Part shown: positions 10,829 to 22,191 of the stretch, one piece after another
How positions within the stretch are numbered: the stretch's first letter is position 1
How the letters are laid out: every line of letters begins with the position of its first letter
Source of the DNA: Cyathus striatus
Taxonomy: Eukaryota > Basidiomycota > Agaricomycetes > Agaricales > Nidulariaceae
Assembly (NCBI GenBank): GCA_025738555.1
Contig: JAOVFP010000004.1
Coordinates: 1,736,001 to 1,800,000 of the forward strand
DNA length: 64,000 bases
Direction of reading: 5' to 3'
The notes under the pieces: model-generated
What the model was told of the DNA's origin: nothing
Database searches by the model: none
The model's input: only the letters and a program-made list of their open reading frames with translations
Translations under genes and position numbers: made by a program

Positions 10829-13800
10829 TTAAGAAATAGGAGTAGGGCCGGGCTTATCCGGATAGCGGGAGTGGAACTCTTCAATGATATCCGTAGCGTG
10901 TTCCAGTTCCGTGGCCGGAAGCCATGAAAACTCTTCATCTGTCCCTTCATACCCTAGCCAGCGTACGTAGTACCTCAGTTTGCAACGCAAACGACGATCC
11001 AGTTTAGAGTCCAATATTTCCGAGACCTCGTATTCAATATCACCATCAACCTGGACAGGTGGTGGTGGAGGAATAATGCGATCTGGGATAGTATTTTCAG
11101 TATTGGGTTCAAGCATGGATACATGGAATACTGGGTGGACTGCACGAAATTGTTCTGGAAGGCGCAAGGTACGCGAATGCGATCCGGCAAGTGCGATGAC
11201 TTCAAAAGGTCCTAGGAACTTTTCTGCAAGTTTCGGGATGGTCGGGTTGTCCGGAAGTACTCGGCTTTAACGTATACCTTTGTCCCGACAGGAAATGCGG
11301 GTGCGGGTTTGCGACGCGCATCGGCGGGTGTTTGATAACGTTTCTGCGCACTGAGTATTTCGGTCCGAAGCATCTCGTGAAGTTCCTCGAGGTTTACTGC
11401 GAAGTGCCGGGCACGAGCGGAAGTGAGATCACGTTCCGGATGTATCGCAAGGTTCGGGTGATAACCCTTGTTTGCGTAGAACGGTGAAATTCCTGTGGTT
11501 GCGCTCGGTGCATTATTGTAAGCAAATTCAGCAAGAGGTAAGAGATCACACCAGTTATCCTGCTGGTAGTTGCAGTAGGCCCGAAGGTATTGTTCCAGAG
11601 TTTGGTTTGTGCGTTCCGTTTGGCCGTCGCCTTCGGGTGATAACCCGAGGTGAAATGTAAAGTGATGTCGAGGGCTGTACCGAGGGAACGGAAGAAATGC
11701 GACACAAACTCGGAACCACGATCGGAAGTGATGTGTTCCGGGACTCCGTGCTTGGAAAAGACATGAAGTACAAATAGAAGCGCAAGGTCGGAAGAAGAGC
11801 AAGTGGTATGAGTGGGAATGAAGATAGACTGCTTGGAGAAACGATCCACGATAACGAGTATAGAATCATACTTGGAAGCCGATGATTTTGGAAGTTGATC
11901 TATGAAATCCATAGATATCGAATGCCATGGGCGTCCGGGAACCGGAAGTTGTTTCAGGGTTCCGTACGGGCGGTGGCGCTGTGGTTTAGAACGCATGCAA
12001 GTATTACAAGACTTACAATAGTCCTTTACAAACGTCCGTATAAGCGGCCAAGTATATTCGCGTCGAATTAGCTCGAGGGTCTTGTTCTGTCCAAGGTGTC
12101 CTGAAAGCGGGTGGTCGTGTTTGTACTGTAAAACCCGAAGCCGAAGGGTTCGGAGTCCGGAACATAGATCCGGTTATCTAGACGGAGGAAACCGTCCGGG
12201 GTTACAGTCCAACGATTCTCGGGAGTCCGCATTCGGATAACTGCGACCGGGTCATTAGGGAGAGCTGATAATATGTCAGTATGTAACTGTTCAATGTCCA
12301 TGATGATACTAGCGCGAAGAGCAGGTACAATAAGTGAGGTTGCTCGGAGAGAAGTGATAAGCTGTTCCTGGGTGAACACTGGACGATAGTTATGCGGATT
12401 GACCTTAGCGTAGTCGCTATCCCCCTCTTTAGGGTAGACGTCCCATCGTCTAGTCAGAGCATCCGGCTTCGCCCCGAGTTTTCCGGGTCGAAAGCGGATC
12501 ACTAGATTGAACTGGGAAAGATACTCGGACCATCGGGCTTGTCGTCGGGACAAGATCTTGGTTGTGGAAAAGTATTCCAAGTTCTTGTGGTCTGTGACGA
12601 CATCGATGGGTGAACCGGAACCTTCCAGGTAATGACGCCAGACTTGGAATGCTTCGAAGATAGCAAGCAATTCCTTGTCGTGGGTGTCGTAGTTTAACTC
12701 GGGAGGTGTAAAGGTTCGTGAGTGGAAAGCGATAGGGTGAATCTCGCCATCATCGGAAACTATAGACAGGATAGCAGCCAACGCGTAATCCGAAGCGTCG
12801 GTTTCCACGATGAGCTGCTTGTCGGGAACCCAATGGGTAAGAATGGGTGCCGACGTGAAAGCGTCCTTAAGTTCAGTGAAAGCGGAACGGCATTTTTCCG
12901 AGAAGTTCCACGGATTACCCTTCCGGGTAAGGCGGGTGAGCGGAACAACTATGTCGGAATAGTTGTATATAAAACGCCGATAGAAATTAGCGAACCCAAG
13001 GAAGGATTGAATGTCTTTTACTTTCCTTGGTTCCGGCCATTCTTGAATAGTCTTCACCTTTGTTGGAGACATGGTGAGACCGTTGGGCGATAGTATATAT
13101 CCGAGATATTCCACGGATTCGAGTGGAACTCACACTTATCCGCGCGCGCGTACAACCCGTGCTTCCGAGTCGACGCAAAACTTCCCTGACATGTTGGCGA
13201 TGTTGCGCAAGGTTATCAGAGTATATAAGGATGTCATCCAAATAAACTATGACGCACACATCAAGAAGGTCTTTGAAAACATCGTTCATGAAGCGTTGGA
13301 AACCCGCGGGTGCATTGGAAAGTCCGAAGGGCATGACTAGCCATTCAAAGGATCCATAGCGAGTCCGGAAAGCGGTTTTCCATTCATCGTCCTCAGCAAT
13401 GCGGACCAGGTGGTACGCATGGCGCAGGTCGATCTTGGTGTAGATACGGGCGCGACGGGGACTGTCGAGCAAATCTGAAATGAGTGGCAAAGGATAACGA
13501 TCCTTTTTAGAAATAGCGTTCAACCCGCGGAAATCCACACAAAGCCGAAGCGATCCGTCCTTCTTGCGGACAAAAAGGACGGGAGCCCCGTGCGGAGAGC
13601 GTGAAGGTTGAATAAATCCGATCCGGATATGTTCATCGATGAATTCCCGAAGAGCGGAAAGCTCGGATTGGGAAAGGGAATAGATCCGACCTACAGGAGG
13701 TGAAGCACCTTCTTCTAGGTTGATCTTTAAGTCGTAGGGACGGTGAGGGGCAAGTGTATCTGCCCGGGACTTGCTAAATACATCAGCAAACTCGTGATAC

Positions 13801-14765
13801 TCAGACGGTATTGAAGAGAGATCCGGAGCTTCCTCTGGATTGAGGGCAGCGGCGGAAGCGACAGCACCAAGCTGGATACGGAAAGTCTGTGCTCCCTCTA
13901 AACGGCATGCACGCGAGAAGGCGGCACCGTTTATTAGCGAAATGCTAGGAGGAGGTGGCAGAGACTCATCAGAGGTGACCGGAGATGGATCCTCGGAAGC
14001 GGAACCTGGTTCCGAGATCCCGGATTTGAGCGGAAGTTGCTCGGAAGTGTCTGGAGTCCGGAATGTTAATGAGCCCGATACCCAGTCAATCAACGGATTG
14101 AAGCGGGTGAGCCAATTGTATCCTAGGACTGCAGAACACACGGAATCAAGAGGTGTCACATAGAGTTCAACTGTAATACATTCACCGGTAGGGAATAGTA
14201 CAGGCAGTGTAACGAACTCGGTTATAACATGATTGGTGGTGCCATCGAAAAGTCTGAGAGCGATAGGTGGAGTAGGTGAGGTAGGAATAGCATGTGTCCG
14301 AACGAAAGATGAATCCATAAAACAATGGGTAGAACCCGAATCGACTAGAGCGCTATATGAAACTGTACAGGGTGTAGGGAGAGCATGGATGGTACTACAA
14401 AGTGGAATATGAAGGGCATTGGGGTCGGAAAGAGCGGAAGCGTTGAGTCTTACCTGCATCGGCTGCGCACAAGGGGGAACAACGCGGTCCTCGGCTTGTG
14501 TGGTGTCCAGAGGACCGCTCCCTATTTTTCGAACCCGAAGCCGGGTTGGAAAGAGGCGCGGACCTGCGGGTCGAGGGACCCGCAGAAGCCGACGTAGGAG
14601 CCGAAGCGGATATTCCGGATGCCCGGGCTCTAGCCGCGGAAGAGGCAGAGCGGGGACATTCTTTGGCGCGATGCCCCGGATTACCGCAGAACAAGCATAG
14701 ATTGTTGTCCATGCGACGCTGACGTTCTTGTGGCAAAAGTTTGCCATCTCGACCAACCTTGTCAT
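10829..14765 (-). pseudogene. pol: Pol polyprotein (PR-RT-RNaseH-IN-chromodomain) with frame breaks
   Basis: Read on minus, the domains are in Ty3/chromovirus order. Protease has its DSG triad near 14345. RT spans about 13740-13200 with YLDD at about 13230. RNase H lies around 12830-12500. Integrase, with its zinc finger and the HITSDRGSEF core, spans about 12100-11450. A chromodomain lies at about 11020-10870 and should direct integration to modified histones. The frame is broken by five apparent single-base losses, near 13166, 13120, 12142, 11633 and 11234; each leaves a CCGG-like site one base short. With LTRs this similar, the losses are either very recent or errors in the consensus sequence. 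The element would otherwise be complete. Confidence 0.9.
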
Positions 14766-16032
14766 TCAATTCCGGCCTCCGCTGTTGGGGAGGCTGCGAG
14801 GAACGAGGTGGGTGACTACCAGCACGGTGGGGATAACTCGGACGTGGCGCATATTGACCCGAAACGAGGCGGGAAGGCGCCGGGGTGACTGCGGAGCGGT
14901 TTGTAGTAGCTCTAACAGAGCTATCCGGAACCCGCGGACCCCGAGGCTGGTGGGATTCCCGCGTACGCTCGGACTGGCGTTCCCAGTACCGACTATCGAT
15001 CCCTTGAGCTAGTTTAATCATCCCGCGCTTTGTGGTAGGTTTCCCAACATGAGAGATCTCATCCTTAATGCGACCCGGAAACCCGGAATAGAGTCGGTGG
15101 CATAAGGACTTATCATCCCAGTCGGTGCGCTGTGCAAGCCTGTTGAACTGTACAAGATACTTGGACAGTTTCTGTGAATCCTTCATAACGAGGACATCCA
15201 GATCATTCTCGGCATCCCCTTCCGGGTTCGCTAACCCGAAGTTATCCTCTAGCATGACGACGAAAACCTCCCAAGAGTGAAGGAACTCATCATCAGCATA
15301 GGGATTGGAGAGGGTCGGCATAACGAGCTGAAGCGCGGTATCCCGAAGATATGCGAGAGCGAAGTTGACTTGGGAGTGTCCATCCGAGTATTGGGAAGGA
15401 TTATTCCGGAAGTAAATTTGGCATTGAGTAATGAACTGCTCCAACTTCTCAGCACTGGAACCATCAAAAGTATCTGGCTTTTGAACGTTGCGTTCCCGAC
15501 GTGTTCCCGATGTACCCCGGGCGGATTCCGCAACTCTCAAAAGAGCTTCGGCAAGCCGGTCTTCCCGGGAGTGGCGCGCAAGAGGTGTGCGCCTGGGATT
15601 GTCGACATCATCCTCATCACCATCATCCCCTGAGTCTGAGGATGGTGGAGACGGAGGATTGGGCTGAGAAGGAGGTGGAGGTGGCGGTCCAATGGTACCA
15701 CCATCAGAGCCGTGACCCTCGGGAGTGTCCCGGTCTGCTGCGACTGTACCGTATGGCGGTGGAGTGCCATCCGGAGGAGCCTGAGCGGATCCGAGGTTCC
15801 CGGCTGCAGGAACAGAAAGTAGCTGAGCGGAAGTCGAGGGTGGACCCAGGAAAGTAGCACTAGGAGGTGGTGCTGGGCTGGGTGTAACCCGAGACGGTGT
15901 AGAAGGTAGAGAACCTGAAGTACTCCGTGGAGGCTGTTGCCTCGTAGCTGCACGGGTGGCACGAGCACCCACAGCATTGGTATGACTAGCGGTATGCGCT
16001 GTGCGAGTAACCGAAGTCCCGGTTGGAGCCAT
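14395..16032 (-). CDS. gag: Gag of the young chromovirus
   Basis: 545 residues from the ATG 36 nt inside the 5' LTR. The N-terminal third is proline/serine/threonine rich. The capsid-like region (about residues 195-370) includes the LEQFITQC and FGLANPEGDAEN segments typical of agaricomycete Ty3 Gag. A CCHC zinc knuckle (CLFCGNPGHRAKEC, about residues 443-456) packages RNA. The C-terminal 90 residues overlap pol in another frame. The move from Gag to Pol needs a +1 shift, either programmed as in Ty3 or reflecting two lost bases. Confidence 0.9.
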   Translation of the reverse strand: MAPTGTSVTRTAHTASHTNAVGARATRAATRQQPPRSTSGSLPSTPSRVTPSPAPPPSATFLGPPSTSAQLLSVPAAGNLGSAQAPPDGTPPPYGTVAADRDTPEGHGSDGGTIGPPPPPPSQPNPPSPPSSDSGDDGDEDDVDNPRRTPLARHSREDRLAEALLRVAESARGTSGTRRERNVQKPDTFDGSSAEKLEQFITQCQIYFRNNPSQYSDGHSQVNFALAYLRDTALQLVMPTLSNPYADDEFLHSWEVFVVMLEDNFGLANPEGDAENDLDVLVMKDSQKLSKYLVQFNRLAQRTDWDDKSLCHRLYSGFPGRIKDEISHVGKPTTKRGMIKLAQGIDSRYWERQSERTRESHQPRGPRVPDSSVRATTNRSAVTPAPSRLVSGQYAPRPSYPHRAGSHPPRSSQPPQQRRPELNDKVGRDGKLLPQERQRRMDNNLCLFCGNPGHRAKECPRSASSAARARASGISASAPTSASAGPSTRRSAPLSNPASGSKNRERSSGHHTSRGPRCSPLCAADAGKTQRFRSFRPQCPSYSTL

Positions 16033-16055
16033 GATAAAGAGATATCCAAGGTATC

Positions 16056-16066
16056 AGTATTCGTAT
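16056..16066 (-). promoter_or_regulatory. Candidate self-priming primer-binding site
   Basis: Two bases inside the 5' LTR, the minus strand reads ATACGAATACT. It is perfectly complementary, over 11 nt, to AGTATTCGTAT in the LTR (minus strand, 16408-16398). No TGG-starting tRNA-type site is present. This is the arrangement of Tf1/sushi elements, whose own RNA 5' end primes reverse transcription. Confidence 0.65.
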
Positions 16067-16068
16067 AC

Positions 16069-16833
16069 TGTTACGTACCGATTCTCTTCCTGTTTAGAAG
16101 TGGTTGCGAAGACACCCGGAGGGTGTGGGAGAACTATAACGGAAACCCGAAGTGAGTACGGGTGCGGGAACGTAGAGCGGAAGTGCGGAAAGAACCGTGG
16201 CTTCAGCTTGTGTGCTGCGCCGCCTGGATATCCCCAGGGAATGGTTCGTATTTCGAGGAAGATGATATGTAACCAAGGAAGACGTTCCAGAGTATAAGAG
16301 AAGGCTTCGCCACTACACTAGGTAGTGGGAGAGAAACCCGAAGGAAAACCCGGAGCGGGTTTCAGAACTTAGAGTAGGAAGAAAGTGTACAGAGTTGATA
16401 CGAATACTAAAGACTACCTATTACATCTGGAAGACTACTTATACTAAGTAGGAACCTGTAGATACGAATGTAGAAGTATTATACAAAGGACAAGTCAAAG
16501 GAGTAAGTAGGAAATGAAGTCTTGGCAAAGCGGAGTAGGGCGCAAATGACGCGCTCAGAATGAAGAATAAGGAACTAATCTACAAAGGCCATAATGAAAC
16601 GTATAAGTAGGAATGGAAGGGAGGAGTAATAGAATGATGACGCGGTGAGGCCGTCATAAGAGAAAGTACGTATCCGGGATACCCGATAGAAAACCCGACG
16701 GGTTCCGGGTACGTTCCCGGGCGGGAACGTCGGGAAGTGTAAACCCGAAGCGGGTACGTTCCGGGAACGGACCGGGTATGTTAGAAGGTCACGTGGGAAC
16801 GTCGGCACGATGTATCCGGACATGGATATAACA
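16069..16833 (-). repeat. 5' LTR of the young chromovirus
   Basis: 765 bp, the promoter-bearing LTR for the minus-strand element. Identical to the other LTR except at 16711. Confidence 0.95.
16398..16443 (-). promoter_or_regulatory. Inferred TATA box and transcription start in the LTR
   Basis: On minus, TATAAG (16443-16438) lies 35 nt upstream of the AGTATTCGTAT segment starting at 16408. If the RNA starts there, its first 11 nt pair with the site at 16056-16066. The TATA spacing supports this start independently of the pairing. Confidence 0.55.
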
Positions 16834-16838
16834 GTACC

Positions 16839-17005
16839 CCTCTCTACTCCCACACCACAGAACACTGCTACTTCCAGAAATGCTTCTCAAGTGACTACTG
16901 TGAGAACACTGCCAAGTCCATTAGTGTGTACAACAAGTACAACTGTTTAGACTTTGACTTTGTCATATGACTTACAAGTGTAGTGACAAGTCATGATTAT
17001 AAATA
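16839..17005 (+). repeat. Element A 5' LTR, right part
   Basis: Continues the LTR from 9229 and matches the 3' LTR around 22099-22580, including the empty site for the solo LTR at 22192 (TAGTG present once). It stops at about 17005, where an internal deletion joins it to mid-RT sequence, so the primer site, gag and protease are gone. Confidence 0.8.
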
Positions 17006-17027
17006 TCACAGAAGCCATATGACCCTG

Positions 17028-19678
17028 CCAAGATTACCAACCTCTCAATGAACATACTATTCATGACAACTATCCACTACCCCTCATGCCAGATCTAATC
17101 CAATGATTGAAAGGAAAGAAAGTTTTTACCAAACTCGACATTGATGGAGCATACAACAATATCTGAATCACACCCAGACATGAAAACTGAGCTGCCTTCA
17201 AAACAAATCAAGGAACTTTCATACCAAAAGTAATGTTCTTTAGAATGTGCAATTCCCCTGCCACCTTCCAAAGATTCATGAATGACATCTTCAAAGATCT
17301 AATTGAAGCTGGATTAGCCATTGTGTACATCAATGATGTACTTCTACTCAGAGAATCAATCAAAGAACTCAAACAAATCACTAAATGAGCCATTGATATT
17401 CTTAGAAAACATGATCTCTATGCCAAACTGAGGAAATGCCAATTTGAAACAACAGAAGTTGACTTTTTAGGTTTAATTGTCTGACCCAGAGAACTTGCCA
17501 TGGACCCTGTCAAAGTTGCAGGAATACACAATTGGCCAATTCTGAACAAACTCAAAGATGTCCAATCTCTCATGGGATTCACTAACTTCTACAGAAAATT
17601 CATAGAAGGATTTGGAAAGATTGCTGTTCCTCTTAACACCCTAACCAAAAAGAACAAACCATTTGAATGGACCCCAGAATGTCAAGAAGCCTTTGAAATT
17701 CTCAAGGAATGATTCCTCTCAGAACCAGTACTGAGAATACCTGATTCTATGAAACCCTTCAAACTCAAAACAGATGCCTCAAAATATGCTTGTGGAGCAG
17801 TACTCAATCAGAAAGGACCTGATGGACAACCCCATCCCTGTGGATTCTCATCCCACATGTTTATGGAAACTGAAAGAAACTATGAAATTTATGACAGGGA
17901 ACTTGGCATTATATGAGGACTCAAGGAATGGAAACACTTACTCATTGGAACCCCACATAAAATTGTTATCTGGTCAGATCATTGCAATCTCAGATATTGG
18001 AGAAAACCTGAAGATCTCACCTGATGACAAGCCCAATGGTTCTTATTCCTATCCCAATTCCACTATGAATTACATCATAAACCTGGGGAGAACCTCATTG
18101 GAGCAGATGCTTTATCCTGCCAACCCAATTATATCCCAAAAGAGGACAATGATAACAAACAAGTCACCATGCTACCAGTGCATCTATTTCCCTCTGAAGA
18201 TATTCCTGTCAACCTTATTGACACCAAACTACATGATCAATTCACAACAGCCCTCCCAACCAATCACCATGCACAAGATGCAATCTCTGCCATGAAACAA
18301 CCAGGACAATTATCCCTTATCAAGAATGCCACAAACAAATGGCATGAAGAAGACAGACTTCTCTATTACTGAGGTCAATGCTATGTGCCACCTGACAAGA
18401 AACTCCAACAAGAAATCATTTGGAAATACCATAATACCACTGCTGCCAGACACCCTGGACCCCACAATATGGAACTTGCAATCAAGAACCACTACTGGTG
18501 GCCCAGTATGGGAGTATTCATCAAGAACTATGTAGAAGGATGGGCTGTATGCCAACAATCAAAGTACTCTTGAAAAGGAAAACCCCCACTCATGCCAATA
18601 CCTGCACCAGCCAACACCTGACCCTTCTCACAGATCTCATGTGATTGGATTACAGATCTCCCTTCCTCTGATGGATACAACTCTATATTTGTCATGGTTG
18701 ACCAAGGATCTACAAAGGGTAATATTTGAATCTTGCCATAAAAAAGGACTTACCACATTAGGAGTTGCCCAATTACTACTTGATACAGTCTATTGCTGAT
18801 TCGGACTACCTGATTCAATTATCTCTGACATAGACCCAAAGATCATGGCTGAAGCATTTCAAGAAATGATATGTCACCTCAATGTCAAATGGAAAGGAAG
18901 CACTGCCTATCACCCTCAAACCGACAGACAAACTGAATGGATGAACCAATAAATAGAAGTCTACCTCCACTGTGTCTGTGCAATGAGACAATATGACTGG
19001 AACAGGTATCTCTCCTCTGCCAAATTTGCAATCAATTCCTGATATCACTCCATCATGAAGAACTCCCCCTTCTACCTCATTATGAGATATGATCCCATTG
19101 CACTTCCAGAAGTCTTCTCCTGATCAAAGATCCTAGAAGTTCAAGAATGTATCAAGGCATTACACCAACTTAGGAAAGAAGCACAAGCATTACATGAGCT
19201 TGCATGACAACAAGTAATGCTCTGGAACAAGAAAGATCTCTGACTACTCAAAGAAGGACAAATGGTATGGCTAGAATCAATCAACCTCAAAATAGCATAC
19301 CCTACCAAGAAATTTGCCCCTTGGAGAGAAGGACCATTCCCAATTAAACAAGTTCAATCAAAACTTGTGTATGAACTCCAATTACTGAAACAATGGGGCT
19401 GGACCCACCCTGTCTTCCACTGATCCCCCCCAACCTCATACATGGAAAATGACACACATGGACCCAACTTCCTGGAACCACCCCCAGACCTTATTAATGA
19501 TCAAGAGGAATGGGAAGTTGAAGCAATCAAAGTGCACAAGAAGCAGAAAAAGGGTACAATATTCCTAATCTCCTGGAAAGGCTACCCCTCTTCCACCAAT
19601 GAATGGGTAAATGAAGATGCTCTGGAAAATGCTGAAGACCTCCTCAAAACTTATAAAAAGAAAGCCAAATTACCCTGA
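17028..19678 (+). pseudogene. pol: Element A pol remnant (RT-RNaseH-IN-chromodomain)
   Basis: Starts within RT (NEHTIHDNYPLPL). It continues through the degraded catalytic box (YINDV for YLDDV), RNase H, integrase (GLPDSIISDIDPK) and a C-terminal chromodomain (19520-19660, ISWKGYPSSTNEWVNE). Apart from small frame slips it can be followed end to end. About twenty in-frame stops occur, and nearly every one is TGA at a position where related proteins have arginine, so CGA has become TGA. The conserved RT aspartate pair is also damaged. It cannot be active. Confidence 0.88.
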
Positions 19679-19728
19679 ACTAACTAGAAACTAGCTTTCT
19701 TACCACTGTTCCAATCAACTACCACAAC

Positions 19729-21072
19729 ATGTCTTCTTCCACTGCTGCTCCCCCTTACACCACTACCCCTCTCAAACCTATTGTCTGCCCCAACCTCCAG
19801 AATGACCTCCCAGAAACTGCTGCCACTGCTGATCACCCAGCAGAAACCCTCCACACTGGCCTCCACCACCTCAACTGGCCTGCCACCCTTTGGGAATTAC
19901 TCTCCTGAGTTGCCAACCCCCTCGAAATTCCACTTGTCAATGCACTTTGGTGTTCCAGGAACACCCCCCTCCAAATGATCAACTTCTTCATGAACATCAC
20001 CCCTTGAGGCATAGCTCATATGTTTATTCAATTATATTTACTTGCTATTTACTGTTTTACCTGCATCTCTGCTGGCAACCATATCAATAATGCCAAATAC
20101 AACCTCACAAATATTGCCAACCTATATATACATGCATGACTCTTTGATTACATCCAACTAATTGACCTTCCCAACTCTTATTGTGACACCACCCACCATG
20201 GAGATCACCACTGCCTAGGACTTGAAGTTCTCCATTTACCAGTACTTGACCAAGCATGCTGCTGCTCCCAAGAAAACCACCATTTCGAAGTCACCCCCCA
20301 AGATGAGCAACTCCCACCTTCATTCCCCCCACCAGCACTTGCAACCCTGACTCCACCCCCAGCTAGTCCACCCCCACAAACTGGACCAGTTCTTTCTGGA
20401 GTTGATGGACACCATCCAACACTTGGAGGAGGTGACAATCAAGAAAAAAGAACCCATGTACAGTGTCACTGTCCACCCCCTACCACTGACTCCCCTGATG
20501 TATCCCAAGCCCCTTCCCCTGATACTGAAAACCCTACAACAGTCCCCATTTGCTGCTGATATCCTGGGGACTGGCACCACATCCCTGCCCAAGACAGGGA
20601 ACTCTTTAATACCTTTTGTCTGCAGGAATGTGGGAAACTCCTACATCAAGCCTACTGCCAAGCCCATCCACATCCCAGAAGATCCGGCTGTCAGAGGAAT
20701 TTGGACATCTGGCATGCCATTCATATTGAGACCCTCCCCCTACATTCCTGTCAAAACTGCTGCCCCTGCTGCCCCAGCAAACATCATGACCACTATGGCT
20801 GTGACCAGTATTTATGCCCCTTTTGCCACCTCCACCACCCCTGCCATGCCCTCTTCCAATGTTGCAAGTACACATGCTGCCACTGCCACTGGCCTGCCAC
20901 CAGTCACCAACCCAACCACTGCACCCACCAATCACAGAATCAGATGGACATGATGCCAGACTGGCCTCAATACATCCTTGATGCCTGGGACAACTCTGCA
21001 GTGGTGGATGTAGAAGCCAATGACACTGCCTGGGCTGCATATAGAAATGCTGCCAGAGGAGAAGCATGGTAA
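19729..21072 (+). pseudogene. Additional ORF of element A, Cys/His-rich, function unknown
   Basis: A single reading frame of 447 codons begins 51 nt after the pol stop and ends 36 nt before the 3' LTR. It is closed only by four TGA codons (19906, 20005, 20137, 20557), the same CpG-type damage seen in pol. Without them it would be continuous, so it was coding until the element decayed. A hydrophobic segment at about residues 94-116 could be a membrane helix. The middle is proline rich. Residues about 340-400 are packed with Cys and His (CPCC, CPFC, CCHCHW), as in a metal-binding domain. I do not recognise the family. The position is that of an env or accessory ORF, but nothing supports an envelope role. 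Confidence 0.7.
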
Positions 21073-21094
21073 ATCAACTGTGGACATTTGATCA

Positions 21095-21108
21095 TACAAA
21101 GGGGGTAA
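21095..21108 (+). promoter_or_regulatory. Polypurine tract of element A
   Basis: ACAAAGGGGGTAA directly precedes the TGTTACAC start of the 3' LTR. Confidence 0.75.
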
Positions 21109-21124
21109 TGTTACACTTTCTCAC

Positions 21125-21791
21125 TGTCAAGACTGGTATTTCTATGTAAGGTTGGAAGTGTAAGGTAGGGAAGTGTGGAACAGAAGGACTGTTGGCTTCA
21201 GCTTATATGCTGCACCTCTTGTCATTCTCATGGTCCAGGTATTTCGAAGTGCGGAAGGGAGAGACAGGAGTGTGGAGAAAGAGAGGGACAGGAATGCAGA
21301 GTACAGAGTGCAGAGTCGTTACTGTGAAGGCAACGATTCAAGCCAGAGTTGAGTAGAACTCAAAGACAAGTAAGAGGATAGTAACTTAGTCGATATTCAA
21401 ACTGAGTATCAGTGGTACAAGATATACTACTTAAATACTATATGACTTCACTGATGACTGGTGAACGAATAGGTAGTAGTATACTAATTGATAAACATAA
21501 TAAGATGGTGGTGGAATGTGGAGTAGGGTTTGAATACAATATGTACCAAGGACAAACTAAGGATTGAAAGGAATGCTGAGACAAGTATACCCAGGGTACG
21601 ATGGAGAAAGCATAATGGAGGACAGATAAGAATTGGATGAATAAGGTGACATAAGCTCAGTGACCTTCGTCAGAAGAGTGGAAGGGAAAAGTAGAAGAAT
21701 GAGATCTGTACAAGTTAAGAAGTGCAGGAAGTGTGGAGACAGGTGTGGAATATAAGTGCAGGAATAAGGTAGGAAAAGTATGGCTATGACA
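21125..21791. mobile_element. Solo LTR, 667 bp, TSD CTCAC
   Basis: TGTCAAGACTGG...CTATGACA is flanked by CTCAC at 21120-21124 and 21792-21796. The 5' LTR of element A shows the empty site. Related, in reverse, to the solo LTR at 46415-47037. Contains the GGCTTCAGCTTATATGCTGC block. Confidence 0.9.
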
Positions 21792-22191
21792 CTCACTTCA
21801 ACTCTGCCAGACCCCTTTCTTTTCATATGACCTATTCTATTTATACTTATGCCTTACTCATCCCTTTCTATTTATAACTCTTTTACTTACTCATCACCAA
21901 TCCCTGCCCCCTGGTTTGTAATACTATGGGCACAGACTTTCCTTACTTATACATTTCCTCTCACACAAACCCTGATGACTGCACCTCTGGTTTGTCATGC
22001 TAAGTGCATGGACCATAGAAGTATTGTATAAATAGCTCATGTATTCCAATCAAGCTTCTTCAGCTTGATCTTAGTTTAGCTATCATTCAATATAGCTGGT
22101 ACCCCTCTCTACTCCCACACCACAGAACACTGCTACTTCCAGAAATGCTTCTCAAGTGACTACTGTGAGAACACTGCCAAGTCCATTAGTG

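Larger units (their letters stand above)
9230..16833 (-). mobile_element. Young Ty3 chromovirus, 7604 bp, inserted in element A LTR
   Basis: A full-length LTR retrotransposon on the minus strand. The 5-bp TSD GTACC occurs at 9225-9229 and 16834-16838. The two 765-bp LTRs differ at a single position (9872 versus 16711), so insertion is recent. The order on minus is 5' LTR, self-priming site, Gag, protease, RT, RNase H, integrase, chromodomain, polypurine tract, 3' LTR. CpG content is normal, unlike the host element. Confidence 0.95.

Noticed and set aside
17028..21072. Reassigned UGA codon, since almost all in-frame stops are TGA
   Set aside because: Intact genes here end in ordinary stops. 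The TGA positions coincide with conserved arginines, explained by CGA-to-TGA deamination.
19729..21072. Envelope gene in element A
   Set aside because: Apart from position and one hydrophobic stretch there is no signal peptide, cleavage site or fusion-protein feature. Cys/His content points to metal binding instead.
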